A stretch of DNA of 64,000 bases from Hyphodiscus hymeniophilus (taxonomy: Eukaryota > Ascomycota > Leotiomycetes > Helotiales > Hyphodiscaceae). The notes under the pieces are model-generated. The model ran no database searches. It saw only the letters and a list, made by a program, of their open reading frames with translations, and was not told the DNA's origin. The stretch lies in contig VNKQ01000010.1 in NCBI GenBank assembly GCA_016508695.1, positions 1,426,001 through 1,490,000 on the forward strand, read 5' to 3'. The translations under genes were made by a program, and so were the position numbers. This document shows, piece after piece, positions 1 to 9,326 of this stretch; the first letter of the stretch is position 1; each line of letters starts with the position of its first letter.

Positions 1-221
1 GCTACCGGGAAGGAATCGAGCACAACTACGTCGATTCTGACCAGCTTCATACATGTAGATCGTTCCAGTATCTAAGGGAATGGACAAACAGCCGACAACT
101 TGGGCAAGGAGCATATGTCGAAAGGGACATGGGGTTGGTAGATGAGAGGAAGCATGAGCTTGCAAGAGAGTTTGCGAGGACACATGAGTCGGAACCCTTT
201 ATTGTTGAGCCTATAGCATGA
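1..221 (+). CDS. 3' end of an unidentified protein-coding gene (partial)
   Basis: An open frame enters from the left edge (first full codon at base 3) and runs to a TGA at 219-221, giving about 72 C-terminal residues rich in Arg, Glu and His. The two other forward frames are closed by stops within the first 75 bases, so this frame is the only candidate for coding sequence. It has no transmembrane segment, and I do not recognise the family. The real last exon may begin inside the window if an acceptor lies here, but none is obvious. The upstream part of the gene lies outside the window. Confidence 0.55.
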   Translation, partial: YREGIEHNYVDSDQLHTCRSFQYLREWTNSRQLGQGAYVERDMGLVDERKHELAREFARTHESEPFIVEPIA

Positions 222-764
222 AATTAGAAGCTCTTCTGGTTATATTTGAAGTGTTTATTCTCTCAAAAAATAATGGTCAAATAACCACAAGTGTTTTGTT
301 GTGCAACACGTCGTCTTATGAGCCAAATGAAACCAAACAAGAAGAGAAGGTAGTTCAAATTTCAAACTACCATTACATTGATTTTCGAATTATAGAATCA
401 ATACGAGTAAAACGAAGAAATGCCACATTGGTATTCCGTACTCTTTGGATTAATCCTCATCAACTCGGTGGTTTTACCCCAACATCAATGGTGATTTATC
501 CGGCTATTTTACCCCACTCCTCGCGTCTTTCAGAAGCCGACAACATTCTGCTCCACTGAACACCATTTATCACGACGGCAACTGCCAACAGCCGTCATGT
601 CCTCTGATACAATTCGTTCGCATCGATTTCACATCGTCTCAATCCAATTGCCACCGAATACCTGAACTATAAAACAACGAGGGACGGCCCAGGGCTGCTC
701 CTTTCCAGTAAACTTCCTCCCACCTTCACTCAACTCGAAGCGCAACGACCCCCAGACACCCGTC
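222..764. other. Intergenic region with the aldolase promoter
   Basis: No supportable gene. A 113-codon open frame at 218-559 has no recognisable similarity and AT-rich composition, so I leave it out. The right part (about 660-764) becomes pyrimidine- and CA-rich, as is usual for a fungal 5' leader just before the aldolase start. Confidence 0.6.
668..674 (+). promoter_or_regulatory. TATA-like box upstream of the aldolase gene
   Basis: TATAAAA at 668-674 lies 91 bases before the aldolase ATG at 765, followed by a CT/CA-rich leader. The spacing fits a core promoter. This is sequence-pattern evidence only. Confidence 0.4.
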
Positions 765-1793
765 ATGCCTTCTGCCCTTCAATACAACCGCTGCCTCTCA
801 ATCGTTGACGCTGCGTACGCAGGCAAATACGGCATTGCTGCGATATGTTGCTACAACCTTGAAGGCATCCTCGCCTCGATACGCGCCGCCGAAGTAAAAC
901 GCTCTCCCGTCATCGTCCAGCTCTTCCCTTGGGCAATTGAGTGGGCTGATGGTGTCCTGCTGCATGCCGCCAAAGAAGCCGCGGACAGAGCAACCGTGCC
1001 TGTGGGAATACACATGGATCATGCTCAATCGCCTGAGATTATAAAGCGTGCTGCGGACCTAGGTGGTTTTGATGGCATCATGGTGGATATGGTATGCTCG
1101 TTCTCATTGTGAAGTTTGAATTAAGGCTCCAGAGGTCGGGAATTTTATTGAGAGATGAACTGCTCTCAAGACATGACTGAGGAGCTCGCTTCAAAGCTCT
1201 GTTACTATAGGTGTGGAGAAATATGCTGATTTGTTGGATAGAGCCATTACGAGAAGGAGGAGAACATGCGCCTGAGCAAGCAGATGATCGAATACTGCAA
1301 TGCGCGCGGAATCATAACGGAGTGCGAGCCGGGCCGCATAAATGGAGGCGAAGATGGCGTTGCCGATACAGCCGATCTCGAGGAAGTTTTGACGACTCCT
1401 GAGCAGGCGGAGGAGTTTGTTGCTTTGGGTATCGATTGGTTGGCTCCTGCGTTTGGTAACGTGCATGGAAAGTATGGACCGAAAGGCCCCCAATTGGACT
1501 TTCCCAGACTCGACAGTATTGAAGCAAAGGTTGGGGACAGGGTTAGGTTAGTGCTACATGGAGCACATGAAGATCATTTTGGCGAGGAGATGTTCCAGAA
1601 GCTGATTGCCTATGGTGTGGCTAAGTTCAACGTCAATGGTGCTATGAATAACGAGTACACAAAGATTCAAGCGCAGCAAGCTGGAAAGATCCCGTTGACA
1701 GTGGTCATTGAGAAGGGGACGGATGCTATGCAGAAGGTTGTGGAGCAACATATGGATTGGATGAAGTCATCTGGGAAAGCAGAGCTTCCTTAG
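765..1793 (+). CDS. Class II (metal-dependent) ketose-bisphosphate aldolase
   Basis: Two exons, 765-1091 and 1242-1793, separated by a 150-nt intron (GTATGC donor, TGCTGAT branch, TAG acceptor), give 292 residues, the usual length of the class II fructose/tagatose-bisphosphate aldolase family. The start is the first ATG after a pyrimidine-rich leader. The TIM-barrel signature HMDH (residues 83-86) supplies the catalytic Asp and a zinc-ligand His. Further His residues occur in the GNVHGKYG and LVLHGAHEDH segments, and a KFNVN strand follows. In the family these residues bind the divalent metal and the substrate phosphates for reversible cleavage to glyceraldehyde-3-phosphate or a related aldehyde plus dihydroxyacetone phosphate, in the cytosol. 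Oddities are GAHE in place of the common GGSG phosphate loop and NGAM after the NVN strand, so the substrate may differ from that of housekeeping Fba1. No neighbour suggests a pathway. Confidence 0.9.
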
Positions 1794-3281
1794 CAAGCAG
1801 AATGGACAGACTGACTGATTATACTCGGGCGGTCTCGCACTCCTCATTGTGTTTGCATTTTTAAACAGCCCATTTCTGAATACGATCGTGTCCGGACAAG
1901 CGGGGACATCGAAGTTTTTGTTCCTGGCGTCGCGATTGTGGGATCAAGTGCTTCTATTTTTTGGCACGTTACGCGCCGGTTCTGGAGACTGCATTTGACT
2001 CGAGAGGTGCCCAACCCTAGAACTTGTTCTTCCCGCCGCATTCTTATCACAGCACAGAAGCTTGGCTTCAGAGCCAATCCATCTCATAATATGGAGCCAG
2101 ATCTTGGCACATGTTCGATAAGAGCAGGAATCGATCATTTGATCCGCAACCCCTATTATCTGCACTGTTCCTTGCATATATTTTGCATTATCTGTCTTGG
2201 CACAGCTATGCTGAGCTCTCTGGATATGACCAGAGTAGTAACGTTGCCTTCACCATAAATGTGCCTGGTCGGCATGTCATGCATAAGTGTGTAGAATTGT
2301 GCCTCTGTTCCTAGACTGATTTGAGGTCTGAGGTGCTGATAACCTTTGGCTGAATTGCCTCTGCCGGGTGTGGCCCCATTAGGAAGGAGCGAGTGATTTT
2401 AGAGATCTTCCCTCCCTGACACTCTCGGAGATTCCCACACCAACTCCATAATTGCATAACACATGGACCGTGGCAGCTCAATTCGCTTTCCTTCCGCGAA
2501 AATATAGCGATTCATGTATCAATCGAAGTGGGAGTAGGATTACATATTCATATTCATCACTCGCCACACGAGACTCAGAGTATGAAGACCCATGCAGCTC
2601 ACGTTCCTCGAAAGGCTCACAACTGTTGACTGCTATATTTGAATGGCGTAAATGTCACACACAATAGAAGCAATGCGGGGGATGAGCATCAGGTGGTATG
2701 GCAAGCCTTGGTTGGGTGATTATTGCCGGAGTGTCAAGGCACCGGTTCCTATCTTGCAACATGGGATGAACCTTAAAAAGATCGCGCAAAGGAGTCCTAG
2801 CCTGGGGATCCACATGACAGAGATGCCATACCTCCGTTCCACACAATCATTCCCATCGGTTTTTGAGACCGCCATGTTGTCTCAGTACGCAGCAACGGCA
2901 TTCTCCAATGATACCCAAGTCCAGACGACCGATGTTACCTCCACCATTTCACAACCTTACTTACATCGTTTGAATCTCCAAGCCGCATCTGTTGACACCC
3001 TGGTTTTCCAATGGTGCTCTTTTATTCTGGAAAGAATGGAGTCATTCTCTAGTCGCCCATTCGGCTTTGCCCTCTATTGCAAAATAGTAAGTCGAGTAAC
3101 GTTATCTGCCAAGCAGCAACCATTTGATGCTCGTGATGTTGTCCATAGGGATTTGAGACTCATGAAAATAGTTTATAAAGATGTCGTCCCTTCTATTCGA
3201 GTTACCGCGCAGCAACCCTCACAGTATTAGTGGATTCTCGAGCTGTTTGAAATCAACTTCATTGCATCTCCATTGCCTGTT
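1794..3281. other. Intergenic region between aldolase and chitinase
   Basis: Several short open frames exist, the longest being 192 codons at 2652-3230. None has a recognisable domain, a convincing start context or splice signals linking it to others. I see no repeat or RNA gene here. The last 120 bases hold the chitinase promoter. Confidence 0.5.
3171..3180 (+). promoter_or_regulatory. TATA-like element of the chitinase promoter
   Basis: GTTTATAAAG at 3171-3180 lies about 100 bases upstream of the chitinase ATG (3282), and a pyrimidine-rich leader precedes the start. The position fits a core promoter element. Confidence 0.35.
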
Positions 3282-4723
3282 ATGTTTTCTGCATTACTAT
3301 CTTCCTTGGCGGTTGCTTTCTCGATCATTCCTTTCATTTCAGCAGCTCCCACCCACAATGTTTCCACAACTGCTGAGGTCCTTAGCGCTGCAGCCGTTTC
3401 TGGCTATCGAAGTGCTGCTTACTTTCCCAACTGGTGAGTCCTGGTCCACTCCAGTAAAATAAGCAAACGATTGATATTTTCTTAGGGATATCTATGGACG
3501 AAACTACCAGCCACAACAACTCCCTGCGTCGCAACTAACCCACGTGATCTACGCATTTGCGAATCTGCAGAGTGACGGCACTGTGTATGTCTAGTTCGTC
3601 TCTTATGATTCGTGTCATTCTAACAATTATCTCAGGTATTTATCAGACACTTATGCCGATCTGCAAAATCACTACACGACCGACTCCTGGAATGACGTTG
3701 GAAACAATGTTTACGGTTGCGTCAAACAACTTTATATCCTCAAAAAGCACAACCGTCATTTGAAGACACTATTTAGTATTGGCGGCTGGACATACTCCAC
3801 CAACTTTGCGGCGGCTGCATCAACAGCCACCACCCGTGCCAAATTCGCCAGTACTGCTGTGCAATTCGTCCAGGATCTCGGTTTCGATGGAATCGACATT
3901 GATTGGGAATACCCAGCGAATGATACCGAGGCCGCAAACTTCGTGCTTCTTCTCGCAGCAGTACGATCGGCACTCAATGCATACGCCGCCAAAAGCGCTC
4001 CTGGGTATCATTTCTTGATCACAGTTGCCAGTCCTGCCGGCCCGGTGAATTATAACATCATGCACCTGTCAGCCATGAACGCCTATCTCGATGCCTGGAA
4101 TCTCATGGCTTACGATTATGCTGGAAGCTGGAGCAGCTACTCGGGCCATGATGCAAACCTGTACCCTAGCACGTCGAACCCGAATGCCACGCCATTCTCC
4201 ACTAGCAAGGCGATTGGAGATTACATTGCTGCTGGTGTGCCAGCCAGCGCAATCTCGATGGGTATCCCACTGTATGGGCGCAGTTTCGAAGCTACTGCCG
4301 GCATCGGCGATGCCTACAATGGAATTGGAAGCGGAAGCTGGGAGAATGGAGTCTGGGACTACAAGGTGCTGCCCAAGACTGGCGCGACGGTCTATACCGA
4401 TTCAGTGGCTGGGGCCACGTACAGTGAGTACCCCGTATATTTTGAATGAGACGCGGCGATTGACAGATTCAGGCTATGATTCTTCAGCCAAAGAGTTGAT
4501 CTCGTATGACACGCCTGCCGAGGCGAGCGTCAAAGCTACGTATATCAAGAACAAGGGGCTCGGTGGCGCCATGTATTGGGAAGCGAGCGGGGACAAGACA
4601 GGCGCTGACAGCCTGATAACCACCATGGTCAATGGTCTTGGAGCATTGGAAACCAGCCAGAACTTACTGAGCTACCCGGCGAGCCAGTATGCTAACATGG
4701 TCGCTGGCATGCCTGGAGTGTAG
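3282..4723 (+). CDS. Secreted GH18 endochitinase
   Basis: Four exons (3282-3433, 3486-3584, 3636-4423, 4473-4723) with 49-52 nt introns encode 429 residues. The first 22 or so residues form a classic signal peptide: a hydrophobic stretch ending in ISAAP. The barrel strand with the catalytic signature DGIDIDWEYP follows, with D168, D171, D173 and the proton-donor E175. Other family hallmarks are GYRSAAYFPNW at the mature N terminus, the SIGGW strand, the MAYDY motif and a late GGAMYWEASGD strand. GH18 enzymes of this size hydrolyse beta-1,4-N-acetylglucosamine chains by substrate-assisted catalysis. There is no chitin-binding module, no Ser/Thr linker and no GPI signal, so a small soluble enzyme of the Chi42/ChiB type is likely, used in cell-wall turnover or in attack on other fungi or insects. 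At the last intron a second in-frame acceptor six bases upstream is also possible. Confidence 0.95.
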
Positions 4724-5480
4724 AGGGAGCTGCAATTGAAGGGCATCTTTGTTCTTGTATATATTTGATGAAATGTGTGTGCATATGGGACGGACGGGCA
4801 TGTTAAGGGAGCAAGGCTGGGAGGGCGTTTCCGCGATATCATCGCATAACTGGCTGCACTCATCCTTCGTTGGGTGGCTTGGTTGTCTGTGAATATGGGC
4901 TATGAGATTTCTCTCGGTCTCAACCTCTGATGAAAATGTAACTCCCCCTGTGGATGTTCTCTAAGAACAAGCCTCTCTCCTCCGTTGAGGCTGTGATGAC
5001 TGCCGAGACTCAGTAGTACTTTGTAACTTCCAACACCTTTTTGTGAGGTAGAAGGACGCATCCAGAGGCTTTTTGTGAGTAACGTTGTTTACTAACTTCA
5101 AGTAAACTTCAAGTAAACTTCAAGTAAACTTCAAGTTAACTTCTATCAGATAATTCCCAAGATATGTTTTGTTGCACGTCGCAATTCAAGTGAACTTCAA
5201 GTAAACTACAAGTACACTTCAAGTAAACTTCAGGCTGCAACTGAGTTTGAAATCAAAGGTTTGCTTTTCTAGTAGGTAGTTATATCTGTCCAGCCCGCAG
5301 CACCTTGCAAGCCCGGTGCAGACAGGCAAGCCAACATCTCTCAACAATATTCCTTTCGATGCCATGATGGCATCAGGGTCCATAATTCAACGACTTCCCA
5401 CGTGTTGAAGGGCAGTTCTACCTGTGCAACGAAAGACATCTTTGCGTTTCGAGTAACCCTTAGCTTAGAAACCCGCAATT
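4724..5480. other. Chitinase 3' flank and intergenic region
   Basis: No gene supported. It contains two clusters of an 11-bp tandem repeat, listed separately. The rest is unremarkable AT-moderate sequence. Confidence 0.6.
5094..5234. repeat. 11-bp tandem repeat in two clusters (unit AACTTCAAGTA)
   Basis: Copies start at 5094, 5105, 5116 and 5127, with a partial one at 5138. A second cluster starts with a partial copy at 5183, then copies at 5193, 5204, 5215 and 5226. Within each cluster the period is exactly 11. The two clusters are separated by about 40 bases of unrelated sequence. Units in the first cluster are almost identical, while those in the second are more diverged. Confidence 0.85.
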
Positions 5481-5591
5481 ATGGTCAATCAACTGCTTCA
5501 ACGCCTCCTAACCCCACTACTCCTCCTCCTGTATTCCGCCCCTATCATTAAACTTCATGACAGATTCACAGCCCTGCGCTCTGACCATTAG
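5481..5591 (+). other. Possible detached signal-peptide exon of the ABCG transporter
   Basis: ATG at 5481 opens a 36-codon frame whose first 20 residues are a strong signal sequence: a Gln/Arg start, then a run of eight Leu/Pro/Tyr residues ending SAP. It stops at a TAG (5589-5591) before any usable GT donor that would link it to the downstream ABC frame. Fungal ABCG proteins with a Cys-rich ectodomain normally begin with such a signal peptide, so this may be the original N terminus cut off by a mutation or insertion. The link is inference. Confidence 0.4.
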
Positions 5592-5700
5592 GACTTAAAG
5601 TATTTATAAATTGTTGTTCTAAAGCAACTATTGCATTTAAATTAGATTTAATATCCATAATATATATTGTTAGCTTTAAGTTACTAAGACCATCCCGACA
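5575..5700. other. AT-rich insert-like stretch upstream of the ABCG frame
   Basis: About 110 bases much richer in A/T than both flanks sit between the possible signal-peptide frame and the Ser/Thr-rich start of the ABC gene. The minus strand reads openly through it, with a segment starting MDIKSNLNA. No clear target-site duplication or terminal inverted repeat is visible. It could be an inserted fragment or only a low-complexity promoter. Confidence 0.35.
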
Positions 5701-5774
5701 CCACCGGCACCTGCAGGCACTAAACCCCTCGCTGGATTGCCACCAATCCCAGCACACTGAGTTAGTACCTTGCC

Positions 5775-8759
5775 ATGCCGGACCCAACTACAACCATCTC
5801 CTCTACTCAATCTAAATCTGAATCTTCGTCTTCATCTACTCCCTCACATACCCCCTCAAATGCCTCCCCGTCTGCATTCTCAGCTACCCCTCCAAGTATA
5901 CCATCAGGCGATTCTTCAGACAATCTCTCAGACGATGATGCCGCAATTTCCTCCATATTATCCTCCTTGGGCGTGACAGCGACCGAAGATGGTCCTCCTG
6001 CTACCACCCTCACCGTTTCTTCAGGACTCGCCACTCCCACTACAATTGTCCTATCGCAGAACCAGACACAGCAGCTTGAGACGTTGCAGACATGTTTTCA
6101 AAATGATAGTGTGCCTATTGTTATTCAGAATGCTACGTCCTGGAACGAAACGGGCTGCAATCTGGGATTTTATTGTAGGTGCTGTCTTGGTTGATGCACA
6201 CAAATATCAAAGCTGATCCCCCATTCTAGGCCAGTTCAATACCGCCCAGTACCTCCCACAATACTGCCCACCTCTCCCACAATGCCAAGCTGCTCGACTT
6301 TCCGGCGCGACATGCCCTCCACAGAGCAAACTCGAACCCGTTATATGTAAAGGAGGATACTACTGTCCAAAGGGAGGAGCAAGTCAGATCAAGTGCCCAG
6401 AGGGAAGCTTTTGTCCGCAAGGCTCGTATCGGCCCTGAAATGCACAGCTGGCTCTAGTTGTCCTGCAGGCGCAAGCAAAGATAAATCGTATCTCCCTCTG
6501 GGAATTTTGATAGTCCTCGACGTGTTTCTAAGCACGGCCGCCACCATTGTCGTAATCAAGCAGCGATTCTTTGCAAAACACCAGAAGAAGCACTCATTCA
6601 GAGCTACTAGCTAGGCGAAATCTCTGGCGAGCAAAATGGGAGCCAGTGCCCAATACCAAGAAATCGGCGATCCAGAAGCTGCAACTCCATATGATTATCG
6701 CATCGATTATGAGATGGTGGAGCTTAGGAGAAATGATCTGCGACGAAGAGCTACTGGTTTCGAACAACTGGGTGCTATTGAGGACTTCTCACGTGAAGAT
6801 CATTTCAACAAGAAGACGGATGTGGATAGGACAGACCTGCATTTGTTCGTAGAATCTTTGTCGAAGTGCCTCGGGAATTCGAATTTTGGGTTGAGTTTTG
6901 AATTTGAGAATCTCAGTTTTCAACCCAAAAAGTCTCCCAAACCCATTCTCTCAGAGGTATCGGGAAGAATTAACTCTGGGTCACTCTGGGGTGTAATGGG
7001 CGCTTCAGGTGCAGGCAAATGTGAGTTAACATCTGCAATCTGCCTTGATTCGACTACTGACTGCCGTAGCCACTTTCGTCAATGTTCTCATGGGAAAGAC
7101 ATCACACATAAAAGGTGTCAACAAAGTCAATGGAGTTCCTGGAAATATCTCGAGGTATGATGAACCACAGTCTTGGCAGAGCTCGACTAACTTCCTCTTC
7201 AGATATCGGAAAATCATTGGATATGTGCCTCAAGACGACATTGTTCTTTCCGAATTAACTGTCCGGGAGAATATTCTCCATTCAGCTAGAATCCGCCTCC
7301 CCAGAAGTTGGACTGATACCGAGATCCAACACCATGTGGACATTCTGATAAGCTGTCTCCAGCTTTCTCATGTTTGCGATTCTCTGGTTGGAAGCACCTC
7401 GGCACCTGTGATATCTGGTGGACAGCGAAAGCGAGTAAGTATCGGCATGGAGCTGGCAGCAGCACCAATGGCCCTCTTCCTCGACGAACCTACCTCTGGT
7501 CTTGACGCAACAGCCGCAGCCTCCATCATGTCCACACTAAAAGCTCTCACGCGTCTCGGCATGACCATCGTCACGATAATCCATCAACCGCGTGAAGAAA
7601 TCTTCGAGTCGTTGGACAGTCTGGTCCTCCTGGGAGCAGGCCGTATGATCTATCTCGGTCCTCAGACCGGTATCCAACTTCACTTTGAAAGTCTGGGCTT
7701 CAATTTCCCCACCATGGAAATCCAGCAGATACTATGGGTGACATCATCGCTGGTGAAGGAAGGCAGTATAAGCCTGAAGGCGATGTGGGCATTCAACCTC
7801 TCATAGAGCACTGGGCTGCAAGGCAAAGAGTGCAAGCTCAGAATCCCGAGAGGATCCCAATCCCCTCCATGGCTGAGATGAATGCTCTCACAACCACAAT
7901 AAAAAGCCGTGGCGCCCCATTCTGGCGACAAACTTACTACTGCTTCAACCGCTCTATGGTTCAGCAATATCGTATGAAATCTTCATTCTTCTTCGAATTG
8001 GGCGTTGGCGCCATGGCAGGTTTCCTGATTGGATTGGCGGAATTGAACCAAGGAGGGAAGAACTTCAGAGGCATTTTCAACCCTCCATATGAAATGCTCT
8101 CTACGTCCATTGACTACGCATCCGTTCCTCAGATGGCTCTTCTGGTCGGTCTCGCGGTTGGTCTTACCGATTCCGCCCCTGGCGTCAAGATATTTGGTGA
8201 GGAAAAGCTTGTATTCTGGCGTGAAGCCGCGGCTGGGCACAATCGATTTGCGGATTACATTGGCAAAGTGATCTCCACGATACCAAGGGTGGTGCTCGCC
8301 AACTTCCATTTCTCGACACTCTTTCTCCTTCTTGCGACACCCCGCATCGCATGGCAAGCAGCATTCGCCGCCAATCTACTGTATTTCTACTGCATATACG
8401 GTCTCGCATCTGTGATATCCATGGTCACTAGACGGGAAGACGGCCCTCTTCTGGCAGTCATGTCTTCTCTCATTGTCGGTGTCCTGAATGGCATGTCGCC
8501 CACTCTCGCCAAAGTCAAGAAGTGGCACCTTGTTTGGCTTTGGAGAGCAAGCCCGGGTACTTGGCTGGCAGAAGCTTATTTCACCGAAAACATAACCCCC
8601 CTGAGGTATCTCTATCAAGTCGATATGGCGAAGAACACTGTAGGGTACCTGTTCTGGTATTTTACCGATGATTGTTTGATGCTGTTGGCACTAGGTACTA
8701 TATATAGGATCGTCGCATTCTTAGGACTGAGATTCATGTATCCTAGCAAGCAGAGGTAA
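5775..8759 (+). pseudogene. ABCG half-transporter with Cys-rich ectodomain; reading frame broken at three places
   Basis: Introns 6175-6229, 7021-7069 and 7155-7202 join a Ser/Thr-rich segment, a Cys-rich ectodomain (repeated YYCP/FCPQG-type motifs, about 6230-6480), one TM segment, an ATP-binding cassette and an ABC2 membrane domain. In the cassette are GASGAGKS (split by an intron), the signature ISGGQRKRVS and the Walker B segment LFLDEPTSGLD. The architecture matches the ADP1-like and plant ABCG24/28 group; about 945 residues are expected. Three lesions interrupt it: a missing base in a C run near 6433-6435 (stop TGA at 6436), an in-frame TAG at 6612-6614, and a missing A near 7717-7720 just after the cassette. 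Outside these points conservation is good, so the gene is either recently inactivated or carries assembly errors. An intron covering the TAG is conceivable but lacks a good branch site. Confidence 0.8.
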
Positions 8760-9326
8760 TGAGGTGATGAAGTAAGCTATGGAATCTGGCACGAATTTCG
8801 GGTATGAAGGAGTTGTTATTAAAGATCACATGGTACATATTGGCGTCACAATAAAGACGTGTATCTTGCTTAAGCTTTTGGCAGTCCAAAAGTGCTGCAA
8901 GCTTTCCCCGCATTCAAACCCCGCAAAGCTCAAATACGTATTCAACTACTCATCCCTCTCTTTCAACTTCAATCACATCTTCATAAGATCACCCAAATTC
9001 TACTTCACCTCTTAGATACTCGACCAGCAGTCGATTCAGAGAGTTTTCGCACAAGCGTGCAATTTTGTTTATTTCATTCCACTGCATTTCAGCACTTGAA
9101 CTTGGTGATCGGCCACTATCTTGACCTATACGGAGGCATGTCACGAGGTTGTCAGTAGGGCCGATAGCTTTTCCGTGCCGCAGTGCTGCCGCTTCTTTGA
9201 ACCTCATCATCATGCTTTTTGTGCGTTGTGATTCTGTATTGCAAATGAAATCCGGAAAGATAGGACATTCTCTGGGAAGCGGAACATATCATTCCTGGAC
9301 AAACACGCTGTCTTAAGACTCCAATC
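8760..9326. other. Intergenic region, ABCG to S28 peptidase
   Basis: Nothing recognisable. Short open frames are random-looking. The promoter of the peptidase gene must lie in the right half, but I see no clear TATA box. Confidence 0.5.

Noticed and set aside
2652..3230. 192-codon plus-strand open frame before the chitinase
   Set aside because: No domain, and it runs into the chitinase promoter and leader.
6553..6614. An intron that would remove the in-frame TAG of the ABCG gene
   Set aside because: A GTAATC donor and a TAG acceptor exist, but there is no good branch site and the segment encodes a plausible basic cytosolic stretch.
7155..7202. In-frame read-through of a 48-nt segment in the ABCG cassette
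   Set aside because: The segment has proper GTATGA...CAG ends and interrupts a conserved strand, so it is an intron although it keeps the frame.
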